31,090 nt of DNA from IMG/VR virus record IMGVR_UViG_3300034283_000030, positions 1-31,090 of that record; one strand, given 5' to 3'. The notes beneath the pieces were generated by a model, which was not told where the DNA came from, made no database searches, and saw only the letters and a list, made by a program, of their open reading frames with translations. Position numbers and translations under genes: made by a program. Origin of the DNA: a virus. Shown piece after piece: positions 17,494-24,416 of the stretch; the stretch's first letter is position 1; the number at the start of each line of letters is the position of its first letter.

Positions 17494-18103
17494 ATGCCCA
17501 AGTAGCGTACTTCTTGGTCTTCAGTTTACGGTCGTCTAAGCCGTGTGTACCACCATTTATTCGCTTTGTCAGGGCAAGAATTGCAGCATCGTTAATACCT
17601 TGGTCACAGATACCCCACAGCTTGTTCTTATCGAAGAACCACAGAGCGCTCTCGAAGGCAAGTTCTGTGGCAACAAGGTCTGGGTTGTCCATGATGTCTG
17701 GGCGGTTCACATACTTAGCAAACTCAGAATAGTTAAATTTGCCAGTGAGTTGTAAGGCCCCGCGCCCGCGAAAAGCGAAACCTTCGCCTGACGCTTCGTC
17801 GCCATTACCCATACGGTTGCCGTAGACGCGGTTAGCAATTTTTGCAGGCTTGCGCTCATAAGCCTTGGCCAACGCATCGGTTGGGAAGTACTTACGGAAG
17901 ATACCGCGCAGACCCTTCGCGCCGTAGTTCAGGTTCTCGCTGAACGCCTTGAAGTTGCCCGACTCATGCGCCGTTTGAGCAAAGAAATGCGCAGCCCGAT
18001 TAGGTGATAATTTATAGTAAGCCGCAGCCGCCTTAAATGTCCCCGGACCGAACGCACCATCTGCGGTTACTCCAATCTTTTTCTGTAGGTTTACAAGGCT
18101 CAT
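17492..18103 (-). CDS. Endolysin, GH19 chitinase-like glycosidase (203 aa)
   Basis: It should cleave the glycan strands of peptidoglycan. AQTAHESGNF (42-51) with Glu47 and SENLNY (55-60) with Glu56 fit the two acidic positions of the GH19 active site. GEGFAFRGRGALQLTGKFNY (106-125) is the family's signature substrate-binding stretch. Residues 10-24 (IGVTADGAFGPGTFK) look like a short remnant of a peptidoglycan-binding repeat. There is no signal peptide, so release needs a holin, and two holin-like genes lie directly upstream. The start overlaps the previous stop as ATGA. Confidence 0.93.
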   Translation of the reverse strand: MSLVNLQKKIGVTADGAFGPGTFKAAAAYYKLSPNRAAHFFAQTAHESGNFKAFSENLNYGAKGLRGIFRKYFPTDALAKAYERKPAKIANRVYGNRMGNGDEASGEGFAFRGRGALQLTGKFNYSEFAKYVNRPDIMDNPDLVATELAFESALWFFDKNKLWGICDQGINDAAILALTKRINGGTHGLDDRKLKTKKYATWA

Positions 18104-18591
18104 TTACCAGCACTCCGCCAATCTGGAAAGTCATTTTCGTCAACCACGCCGTCGCCGTTGGCATCATAGCGCAGATCGTTGCGGTACTTCTCCCAAGGCT
18201 CCATGTCGTCATCATCGTCATCTTCAGGCTCGTCGATGAAGACCGTGCCTTGAGGGTCGCTATATGGCTTGGGTGCTTCTGGTTCTGGCGCGGGCGTGTC
18301 CAGTTCAAGCGGCGCTTCTGGCTCAGGCTCTTTGTCCCGCGCATTGGCGTTGAGGCTCAGGCCACCCAACAAACCGACGAAAGCGCCGATGATGGTCTGG
18401 AAGGCGGGGTTGACCATCTCAAGGATGGCGGTGCTTTCTATGACATCATTAGGCATAAACAGGCCAACGGCTAGTGTCAGCACAACGACAAGGATAACTG
18501 CCGCCAGCGTGACGATGGCCACGCGCACAACAAACTCAACGGTGTCGTTGACACCTTCACCCTTGCTCTCAAAACTATTTAGGAAGCTCAT
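18100..18591 (-). CDS. Holin-like membrane protein with acidic, EF-hand-like C-terminal tail (163 aa)
   Basis: Two hydrophobic segments (about 21-45 and 64-81) are joined by FMPNDVIESTAILEMVNP. A Pro/Glu/Ala linker (88-108) and an aspartate run (124-129) follow. The tail holds DANGDGVVDEND (143-154), a textbook 12-residue EF-hand calcium loop with acidic or amide side chains at loop positions 1, 3, 5, 9 and 12. The membrane part is paralogous to the protein just upstream. AAGGAG precedes the ATG by six bases, and the start overlaps the previous gene by 17 bases. Holin function is inferred from topology and position before the endolysin. Confidence 0.75.
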   Translation of the reverse strand: MSFLNSFESKGEGVNDTVEFVVRVAIVTLAAVILVVVLTLAVGLFMPNDVIESTAILEMVNPAFQTIIGAFVGLLGGLSLNANARDKEPEPEAPLELDTPAPEPEAPKPYSDPQGTVFIDEPEDDDDDDMEPWEKYRNDLRYDANGDGVVDENDFPDWRSAGK

Positions 18592-18868
18592 CTTCTTCTC
18601 CTTCGATCTTCTCTGGCGGCTTCGAAGTCATTGAGCCGTTGCCCTGACCCGCCATCAATCCTGCCAACGCCCCGACGATAAATGTCGCTATCGGGTTAAT
18701 CAGCTTAAAAAACTCAGCGTCATTCGGGGACTGCCCCTCCATCGGCTGCGACACAAACACCAGCGAGTATAACACAGTAGCTACGATAAACGTAAGTGTC
18801 AGTGACAGCACGATGCCGACGATGAACCGCAGCATTTCCTCTGGCGACCAATCTTTAGTGGGCTTCAT
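18575..18868 (-). CDS. Holin-like membrane protein (97 aa)
   Basis: Two hydrophobic segments (EMLRFIVGIVLSLTLTFIVA and onwards; later FIVGALAGLMAG) flank SPNDAEFFKLINP, and a short charged tail ends in EGEEDELPK. This matches the layout and the PND...NP...GA-GL core of the following 163-aa protein. I chose ATG 18868, preceded by a weak GAGC AAGAGC stretch. An in-frame GTG at 18886 would add six residues but has no ribosome site. Either start overlaps the end of the lipoprotein gene. Confidence 0.72.
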   Translation of the reverse strand: MKPTKDWSPEEMLRFIVGIVLSLTLTFIVATVLYSLVFVSQPMEGQSPNDAEFFKLINPIATFIVGALAGLMAGQGNGSMTSKPPEKIEGEEDELPK

Positions 18869-19055
18869 GCTCTTGCTCGTCTTCACCTGTATTTATTAGC
18901 CACTCTGTGCAGTAACCCATAGCAATGCACTTAGGCTTCTTGCAAATTTCCTCCTGCCAGTTCTCAGGGTCTTGGCAGTCGTACCGATAGCGGTCTTGGC
19001 AGCCCATGAGGGCCAGCAAAGCTAGAAACAGTGCATATGGTTTGACGTTAACCAC
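18855..19055 (-). CDS. Small Cys-rich lipoprotein (66 aa), possible outer-membrane spanin
   Basis: GTG at 19055 is preceded by AAGGAA at six bases, while the longer upstream reading runs through the preceding gene in another frame. The product has a lipoprotein signal peptide (VKPYALFLALLALMGC) with Cys19 as the lipid site. The mature part, CQDRYRYDCQDPENWQEEIC, continues to more cysteines (KPKCIAMGYC) and an acidic end. Such small lipoproteins with a CQDRYRY-type start occur beside lysis genes of aquatic phages. Being next to the holins, it could be an Rz1-like spanin, but no inner-membrane partner overlaps it. Confidence 0.75.
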   Translation of the reverse strand: MVNVKPYALFLALLALMGCQDRYRYDCQDPENWQEEICKKPKCIAMGYCTEWLINTGEDEQEHEAH

Positions 19056-19061
19056 GTTAGT

Positions 19062-19067
19062 TTCCTT
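19062..19067 (-). promoter_or_regulatory. Shine-Dalgarno that fixes the lipoprotein GTG start
   Basis: AAGGAA sits six bases before GTG 19055 and directly after the TAA of the chaperone gene. It supports the short lipoprotein start rather than the 136-codon reading. Confidence 0.65.
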
Positions 19068-19530
19068 ATACGCGGCTAGGGACGACAGGCCAAACAATGT
19101 TGAATGGGTCACTTTGAGTTGTGATGTCGCGCAGTTCTTGGCGGTATATGGCCCAAGTTGCGGCGTCTGCCGAAGCGTCAGGAAGCTGTGTCCAATCACA
19201 GGTCGATAAACGGCGGTTGCGATCTCCACGAATAAACGCCCACTGCGCTTGTGTACGGGCAGCAAGTTCGCTTTCAGTGAGTTCTACAATCTCATAGGTC
19301 TGGCGGTAGATACCGTCCTCACCCTTCCGAGGAGCAATTTCAACCACCTTCTGCGTTGGCTCACATTCAGGCTGCGATGCAAAGTCGTAACAGCCAAAAC
19401 CAAAACTCTCAACAGCCTCAGTCGTAAGCGGGTTAGGAAAAGATACTGTTGGAAACAGCATCCGAAAATTGTCTGCGAGAACTGGATAGCCATAAGCCAC
19501 GCCGTTTTCGTCAATCTGAATTACGTTCAT
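19066..19530 (-). CDS. Phage tail assembly chaperone-like protein, copy 2 (154 aa)
   Basis: The C-terminal part (QWAFIRGDRNRRLSTCDW at 95-112, then YRQELRDITTQSDPFNIVWP) is the pattern of the phage tail assembly chaperone domain that ends many fibre-assembly proteins. The N-terminal ~70 residues differ from those of the other copy at 21433-20954, while the C-terminal domain is clearly paralogous. It directly follows the glycine-rich adhesin gene (TAATG overlap), so that adhesin is its likely client. Family membership is from motif recognition. Confidence 0.82.
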   Translation of the reverse strand: MNVIQIDENGVAYGYPVLADNFRMLFPTVSFPNPLTTEAVESFGFGCYDFASQPECEPTQKVVEIAPRKGEDGIYRQTYEIVELTESELAARTQAQWAFIRGDRNRRLSTCDWTQLPDASADAATWAIYRQELRDITTQSDPFNIVWPVVPSRV

Positions 19531-20375
19531 TATAAGTTTCCTGTGTTAGTTGACGGGAAAGCGCGTCCTGCGCCCCAAATAATGCGGACTGCGCCACCAG
19601 CGCCGTTTCCGCCGACGCTGGGATAAAATTCGCCAGTCTCGTAGTTATAGTAGTAGCCCCAGCCACCTCCGCCTCCGCCATAATTTCCACCGCTTTGGCC
19701 AGAGTAATAACCACCAGCAGTCCCCGCATTCCCACCGGAACCACCATCGCCCCCTGCGCTAAGGGTAGCCCCACCCGCCCCTGATGCGCCTTGACCGAGT
19801 ATACCAACACCGCCGCCGCCACCGCCGCCTGCCTGAAGGTATTCGGGGTATACATATATATTGGAGCCAACCGCACCGCCGCCGCCGCCGCCGCCAGCCC
19901 CGGAACTCCCTACATTACTAGTCCCCCCCGCTCCTCCAGCGCCAGTATAGCCTCCCGCTCCCCCACCGCCGCGACTATCACTTGTAGCGCTATTACCGCC
20001 GTTGCCGCCGCCATCTCCAACATATGTACCTCCCACTCCCCCCGGAGTCCCACCACCGCCGCTTACCGTCCCTGTGTTAATGAAAGAACTAGTGCCGCCG
20101 AGGGAGCCCGTTGACTCATAGCCGTAAGCACCCCCAGCACCAACTTGCACTGTGTAGGATGTGCCGGGAGTTACCGTAATATTATTTTTCCAACCAAGGC
20201 CACCGCCTGCTCCGCCCGATCCACCTGTTCCGCCGCCCACGCAAACAACACAAACGCTTGTTACTCCCGCAGGAGCTACCCACGAGAAAGTCCCAGCTGT
20301 GGTGTAAGCCTGTTGTCCCGGAGGTGGCCCACTTGCGCCGCCAACCATCAGCAATGCGCGAGATACGCTATCCAT
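19530..20375 (-). CDS. Glycine-rich tail adhesin (281 aa)
   Basis: ATG 20375 lies five bases after the previous stop with AAGG before it; a longer in-frame ATG at 20441 would run 62 bases into the upstream fibre gene. The opening FSWVAPAGVTSVCVVCVGGG and NITVTPGTSYTVQVGAGG are typical of glycine-rich phage fibre domains. The middle is dominated by GGGG, GAGG and GNGG runs of the kind that pack as polyglycine II helices in T-even gp38-type adhesins. The C-terminus AVRIIWGAGRAFPSTNTGNL is a familiar closing motif of such proteins in aquatic phages. It is probably a receptor-binding tip. Confidence 0.82.
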   Translation of the reverse strand: MDSVSRALLMVGGASGPPPGQQAYTTAGTFSWVAPAGVTSVCVVCVGGGTGGSGGAGGGLGWKNNITVTPGTSYTVQVGAGGAYGYESTGSLGGTSSFINTGTVSGGGGTPGGVGGTYVGDGGGNGGNSATSDSRGGGGAGGYTGAGGAGGTSNVGSSGAGGGGGGGAVGSNIYVYPEYLQAGGGGGGGVGILGQGASGAGGATLSAGGDGGSGGNAGTAGGYYSGQSGGNYGGGGGGWGYYYNYETGEFYPSVGGNGAGGAVRIIWGAGRAFPSTNTGNL

Positions 20376-20379
20376 CGCC

Positions 20380-20952
20380 TTACGCCGTGTAGTTCGTCTG
20401 AGATGCACCGAGCCAGACAGTGCCGCCGTTGTCAGTGACAAAAGTGAACAACTGAATGCGGTTAGTAGTGAGCGAGGGGGCAGTTCCCCCGGGCCAACGC
20501 ACGGCTGCAGGCCATGTTACAGTGCCGCTAGTCTGCGTTAGTTCGAGCGTGAAAGCAAAAGCACGGCTGGCTGGTACGTTGCTAAACGTGAACGTGCTGT
20601 TCGCGCTGATGGTCTTAGTAAAGAAGTTACCCAAGGAACAGTTAATATCAAGCGCTGCGACTGCGACTATGTTCTGCGATATGTTGCCGGATACGTCAAA
20701 TTTAGTAGCGGGTGAACCTGTGCCTACCCCGACGTTAGTCCCGCTGTCGTACACCACAGACGCAGAGACCGCAGATGTACCATTACCCTTAACTAGATAA
20801 CCTGAAGTAAGCGTAGTCGCACCTGTGCCGCCGCTGGTAACAGGTGTTACATTACCGCCAACCCATACCGTGCCGTCCCATATCCATGATCCGCCATTGG
20901 CACTGTATACTTGGCCTATCGTGGGACTAGTAGGGAAATCAAGTGCTGCCAT
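20380..20952 (-). CDS. Tail fibre protein (190 aa)
   Basis: The N-terminus has FPTSPTIGQVYSANGGSWIW, a small tail-binding module found on many fibres, followed by WDGTVWVGG. VTSGGTGATTLTSGYLVKGN is a shaft repeat also present in the 725-aa fibre (VANGGTGAATLTANNVLLGN). The C-terminal ~90 residues (ISANSTFTFSNVPAS, then IQLFTFVTDNGGTVWLG) are the same beta domain that ends the 258-aa fibre. It is encoded between chaperone copy 1 and the adhesin. It may be an adaptor segment on which the adhesin sits, which is inference. Confidence 0.8.
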   Translation of the reverse strand: MAALDFPTSPTIGQVYSANGGSWIWDGTVWVGGNVTPVTSGGTGATTLTSGYLVKGNGTSAVSASVVYDSGTNVGVGTGSPATKFDVSGNISQNIVAVAALDINCSLGNFFTKTISANSTFTFSNVPASRAFAFTLELTQTSGTVTWPAAVRWPGGTAPSLTTNRIQLFTFVTDNGGTVWLGASQTNYTA

Positions 20953-20953
20953 C

Positions 20954-21433
20954 TTACTCTCCGATAAGTGGCAACGCAGGCCACTGGATGCTGAAAGGAT
21001 CAGCCTGCTTTGTTATATCACGCAAAGTTTTACGGTAAACGAGTTGTTCTAGACTGATAGCCGCACCTACTTCTGAGGCTTTCGTAACCCACCAATCCGT
21101 GCTGGATAACAGTTTGTTGCGTTCCGCACGAACAACGGCCCACTGAGTTTCAGCCTTTTCAGCAGCATCTTCTGGGTCGAGTTCTGACACGATGTAGTTC
21201 TGCGTCCACACGCCATTGATTAACAGTGCAGGGGCATGCTCGCGGGTCTGCGTCGCAGGGTCGTAATATGGAGGCGTAACCAGCTTAAGCTGATGCACGC
21301 CAAACTGTTCAAGCTGCTCAGGCGTCAGATTAGCTACGCGGCAGTAATTGTCTTCATCCCAACGAGTTGGCTCAACATCATGGATGTGCCGGACGAACGT
21401 GTCGCCATTAGCCTGAACATAAAACAGGTTCAT
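20954..21433 (-). CDS. Phage tail assembly chaperone-like protein, copy 1 (159 aa)
   Basis: The C-terminal part (QWAVVRAERNKLLSSTDWW at 97-115, YRKTLRDITKQADPFSIQWP) matches the tail assembly chaperone domain and the paralogue at 19530-19066. The N-terminus (FYVQANGDTFVRHIHDVEPT, then CRVANLTPEQLEQFGVHQL) is specific to this copy and may bind its own client. Its ATG overlaps the previous stop (ATGA), with AAGGAAG upstream. It lies downstream of the propeller fibre and a small conserved protein and upstream of the 190-aa fibre, so one of these is its likely client. Confidence 0.82.
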   Translation of the reverse strand: MNLFYVQANGDTFVRHIHDVEPTRWDEDNYCRVANLTPEQLEQFGVHQLKLVTPPYYDPATQTREHAPALLINGVWTQNYIVSELDPEDAAEKAETQWAVVRAERNKLLSSTDWWVTKASEVGAAISLEQLVYRKTLRDITKQADPFSIQWPALPLIGE

Positions 21434-21735
21434 CCCTCTGCTTCCTTTGCTTTGCGTTTTGCTGTTACGCGCTCAACGGCTGCTGCGTAAGCGTTGGCGT
21501 CGTCGATCTGTGACCGTAAGGCTTCTACAACACCCATGACGTTACCCATCTGCTTGCGGGTAGTGTCCAGCCGTTCAGCTACGTTAGCGGCAAACTCGTT
21601 GTCTGTAGCGTTTGCCAACAAATGCTCAAAGTTCTTGCGGTCAAAGTCATAATGAAAATACTCAACCTCACGGGCATACATAGCCTCCGCAAGTACGTCG
21701 TATTTATATTCGGTTGGAAGTTGTTCGTACTGCAT
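21430..21735 (-). CDS. Small conserved helical protein of fibre module (101 aa)
   Basis: The sequence LPTEYKYDVLAEAMYAREVE (6-25) followed by YFHYDFDRKNFEHLL is strikingly conserved in my memory of aquatic phage genomes, always beside fibre genes. The remainder is alpha-helical with a Lys/Arg/Glu-rich end (VTAKRKAKEAEG). It has no membrane segment or signal. It may be a fibre assembly or attachment factor, but the function is unknown. Confidence 0.75.
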   Translation of the reverse strand: MQYEQLPTEYKYDVLAEAMYAREVEYFHYDFDRKNFEHLLANATDNEFAANVAERLDTTRKQMGNVMGVVEALRSQIDDANAYAAAVERVTAKRKAKEAEG

Positions 21736-21746
21736 AGTGTTCTTTT

Positions 21747-23924
21747 CTATGGGTTGATTGTGAAGGCTACAGATCGCGAGGGGTTGCCACCAGGGAGTGT
21801 TGCTGGGTTGGCGTATTTAGTACCAAAGCCTGAGCCACTCCAAGGGTAAGCAGTGATATAAGGTGAACCGTTGTGCGCTACGGCGATAACATCACCTGAT
21901 AGATCGAAAGCTACTCCATAAGCCGCAGAAGGTATTGCCGTAGCTGGATTGGAAAACTTTGTACCGAAGCCACTAACACTCCAAACGTAAGCATTGACAT
22001 ATGGCGAAGAACCTTGGTCTACTACAGCAATGGCACTACCTGACGGGCTAAATGCTACGAATTGGCCGTCCCCAGCGGGAAGCGTAGCTGGGTTAGTAAA
22101 TTTAGTGCCGAAACCACTAACACTCCAAGGGTAGGCGGTGATATTAGGGGAGGAAGCATGCGCAATGGCTATAGCATCTCCTGCGGGGCTGAAGGCTACC
22201 CCATAGCCTGTACCCGCAGGTAGTGTTGCTGGGTTGGCGTATTTAGTACCAAAGCCTGAGCCACTCCAAGGGTAAGCAGTGATATAAGGTGAACCGTTGT
22301 GCGCTACGGCGATAGCGTCGCCAGCTGGGCTGAAGGCCACGCCGCGTCCGTCGCTAGTTGGCAGGGTAGCCGGATCGGCGAACTTAGTTCCGAAGCCACT
22401 GCCGCTCCAAGGGTATACTGATACGTAAGGTGAGATACCATGCGCTACGGCGACGGCATTCCCAGAAGGGGAAAACGCTACGCCAAGACCATAGGCGGGA
22501 GGTAGTGTCGTTGGGTTTGAGAATTTAGACCCAAAACCGCTAGCACTCCAAGCCCAAGCTTCTAAGCGTGGTGAGTTTTCGCTTGCCGAAGCGACCGCGC
22601 TACCCGTTGGACTAAACGCAACTCCATAGGTGCCCCCTACAGGGGTTGAAGTAGGTTCAGCCACTTTAGTACCGAAGCCTGCGCTACTCCAAGGGTAGGC
22701 ACACACAGTAGCCCCACCGGAGACTGAACCTATAGCAATCGACTGTGATGGAACAAATGGCGTGCCTGTTTGGTATAGGTAGTTAGCCATCCATTTAGTC
22801 GCAGTAACCTTGATGGCCATCAGCGTGTTGTTTGCTTGGACGCGGATTGTTCCGGTAGTGCCGTTACCAAATACCAACGTATCGCTAGTGATCGCTACGT
22901 TTACGTACGTCCCGCTGTTTTCCACGGTGAACAGCACGACAGTGCCAATCGGAAATGCTACACTGGCGTTCGCAGGTATAGTGTATGTACGCGTCGTAGT
23001 ATCAGACGTAGGGTGGAATATCTGTTTACCCGCATCACCCAAAACCAACGTATAGTTTGCTGATTGGATGTTTTGTGGGTAGCTGATCGTCCCCGTTGGG
23101 CCGGTTGGCCCTGTCGCCCCTGTCGGCCCTGTCGCTCCGGTTGCCCCTGTCGCCCCTGTTGGGCCCATAGCGAATGTCACCCATTGTGCTGTAGTGCCGT
23201 CGTTATAGTATATGTAGGGTATACCCGTCTCGCTGTTCCACCAAACATCGCCCGCCGCTGGTGATACTGGTGCGGTTGCGCTGATGACAGCCCTTGGCGG
23301 CGCTACGCTAGATACCCAGCTTGTGCCGTTGCTAGTAAGGATATTACCAGAAGTACTCGGCGCAACAACTTGAAGTGCGCCAGTGCCGTTGCCCAAGAGG
23401 ACATTATTCGCAGTCAGGGTCGCGGCACCAGTACCGCCATTGGCGACAGGCAGTGTGCCTGTTACGTTTGTTGTAAGGTTAACCGTCGAGAGGTAGCCGC
23501 TCGGATTAGCTGCCGGATACGCACCTAGAGACGTCAGAGCATTAGCAGCGGTCGTGGCGTTTGTGCCGCCATTGGCGATGGGGAGTACTGCAGAGCCTGC
23601 GGCGAGGGTCGAGCCGTTTTGATACACCGCCCTTTCTGCAGGATATGTAAGAAACACATCCTTGGCACCCGCGGCAAAGTCCACGAGCGCACCAGCATTA
23701 CTGGACTCCAATACGGTATCACGAGAAAGCGTAGGACCAGCACCGAGGTACGTACCAATACCGACTTCCCACTGGTTATCCAGATTGATCGTGTAGTATG
23801 TCGTATTACCGTTGCCGATTACACTGAAAGACTGGTAGCCAATTACAGCGCCAGCAAGGGTTATGGTCCCTGTACCAGTGGTAGTGGTAGTCTCTCGGAC
23901 GCGATCAGCAACGACTAAAGGCAT
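21747..23924 (-). CDS. Long tail fibre with collagen-like segment and seven-bladed beta-propeller head (725 aa)
   Basis: It probably forms a trimeric host-recognition fibre. The N-terminal ~110 residues (PLVVADRVRETTTTTGTGTI, then VGIGTYLGAGPTLSRDTVLE) are a tail-binding beta domain. Shaft repeats follow (LPIANGGTNATT, LPVANGGTGAATL). Residues 254-278 are eight Gly-X-Y triplets of collagen type plus a closing Gly. After a beta domain (280-390), residues ~395-725 are seven repeats of about 47 residues with the pattern VAFSPxGxAIAVAH, SPYITAYPWS, SGFGTKxxNPATLP. The last half-blade (SVAFTINP) can complete the first, as in Velcro-closed propellers. Blades 4 and 7 are partly identical in DNA. Confidence 0.85.
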   Translation of the reverse strand: MPLVVADRVRETTTTTGTGTITLAGAVIGYQSFSVIGNGNTTYYTINLDNQWEVGIGTYLGAGPTLSRDTVLESSNAGALVDFAAGAKDVFLTYPAERAVYQNGSTLAAGSAVLPIANGGTNATTAANALTSLGAYPAANPSGYLSTVNLTTNVTGTLPVANGGTGAATLTANNVLLGNGTGALQVVAPSTSGNILTSNGTSWVSSVAPPRAVISATAPVSPAAGDVWWNSETGIPYIYYNDGTTAQWVTFAMGPTGATGATGATGPTGATGPTGPTGTISYPQNIQSANYTLVLGDAGKQIFHPTSDTTTRTYTIPANASVAFPIGTVVLFTVENSGTYVNVAITSDTLVFGNGTTGTIRVQANNTLMAIKVTATKWMANYLYQTGTPFVPSQSIAIGSVSGGATVCAYPWSSAGFGTKVAEPTSTPVGGTYGVAFSPTGSAVASASENSPRLEAWAWSASGFGSKFSNPTTLPPAYGLGVAFSPSGNAVAVAHGISPYVSVYPWSGSGFGTKFADPATLPTSDGRGVAFSPAGDAIAVAHNGSPYITAYPWSGSGFGTKYANPATLPAGTGYGVAFSPAGDAIAIAHASSPNITAYPWSVSGFGTKFTNPATLPAGDGQFVAFSPSGSAIAVVDQGSSPYVNAYVWSVSGFGTKFSNPATAIPSAAYGVAFDLSGDVIAVAHNGSPYITAYPWSGSGFGTKYANPATLPGGNPSRSVAFTINP
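21796..21888 (-). repeat. 93-bp exact direct repeat, copy in blade 7
   Basis: These 93 bases are identical to 22222-22314 and in the same frame, 426 bases (142 codons, three blades) away. They encode 31 residues of a propeller blade including ITAYPWSGSGFGTKYANP. The bases just outside already differ. Confidence 0.95.
22222..22314 (-). repeat. 93-bp exact direct repeat, copy in blade 4
   Basis: This is the partner of 21796-21888. Other blades encode similar protein but differ in bases, so exact identity here points to recent duplication or gene conversion between these two blades. Confidence 0.95.
23091..23165 (-). repeat. Collagen-like Gly-X-Y coding repeat
   Basis: Twenty-five codons read as eight Gly-Pro/Ala-Thr triplets and a final Gly. 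The nine-base units vary at third positions, so the tract is not simply recent slippage. Such stretches form triple-helical stalk segments in trimeric phage fibres. Confidence 0.9.
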
Positions 23925-23933
23925 TGGTTTTCC

Positions 23934-24404
23934 TTATACGATACGGATAATAGCGGTGGTATTAGAAGCCGTCGGGAAGATGATGGTGAAGTCACCGTCC
24001 GTCGAGCTCTTATCCGAGCCGAAGTCCAAAGCAGCTACTGCAGCGTTAGTCAGCGTAGTGTTTGCGTTTGAGTTAGCCGAAGGCGTCGTGTTGTAGATAA
24101 GCGCGCCGCGAGCCGTGATCGTTGCATTGGAGAAGGTCAGGTCGGAAAAGTCCGTGAAGCCTGTCCCTGTAGACGCGCTGTTGTTGGATGTAACCACACC
24201 AAGATTGACGAGCGTGCCGCCACCAGCAGTGTAGTTAGTACCCACAACTTCATTCGACGCAGTATATGCGGTGGTGTTGGCGTCAATCGAAGCGGATGAA
24301 GTGTATAACGCCAGCTTAAAGGTATCGCCGCCTACGCGGAAATCGTGTACAGCCAGCATAAGCTCGGCCTTAAACGACGTGGTCATTGCTTGAGTAATTG
24401 GCAT
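23934..24404 (-). CDS. Beta-rich structural protein (156 aa)
   Basis: The N-terminus PITQAMTTSFKAELMLAVHD, then FRVGGDTFKLALYTSSASID, opens a compact beta-rich protein that ends in STDGDFTIIFPTASNTTAII. I have seen this type repeatedly in tailed-phage structural operons, usually just before fibre genes, without an assigned role. It contains no signal peptide, membrane segment or catalytic motif. It may be a tail or baseplate-like collar component. A TAA and AAGGAAA separate it from the fibre gene. Confidence 0.75.
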   Translation of the reverse strand: MPITQAMTTSFKAELMLAVHDFRVGGDTFKLALYTSSASIDANTTAYTASNEVVGTNYTAGGGTLVNLGVVTSNNSASTGTGFTDFSDLTFSNATITARGALIYNTTPSANSNANTTLTNAAVAALDFGSDKSSTDGDFTIIFPTASNTTAIIRIV

Positions 24405-24416
24405 CTTAAGGCCTCC

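Noticed and set aside
17481-17501. Upstream ATG of the 60-aa membrane protein
   Set aside because: It would place AAGGAGG inside the coding region; the ATG at 17480 lies exactly six bases after that site.
18855-19265. A 136-codon reading of the lipoprotein gene
   Set aside because: Its first 70 codons overlap the chaperone gene in another frame and have no ribosome site. The GTG at 19055 has both a Shine-Dalgarno and a signal peptide directly behind it.
20376-20441. Longer start for the glycine-rich adhesin
   Set aside because: It would overlap the upstream fibre gene by 62 bases and add an Arg-rich stretch foreign to the family; ATG 20375 follows the stop directly.
21747-22740. Regular DNA repeats considered as a CRISPR array
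   Set aside because: The units are in frame, about 141 bases long, diverged at synonymous positions and encode propeller blades. There are no short palindromic repeats or unique spacers.
23091-23165. Glycine triplet tract considered a non-coding slippage tract
   Set aside because: Codons vary at third positions while Gly-X-Y is kept, and it sits at a sensible stalk position of a fibre.
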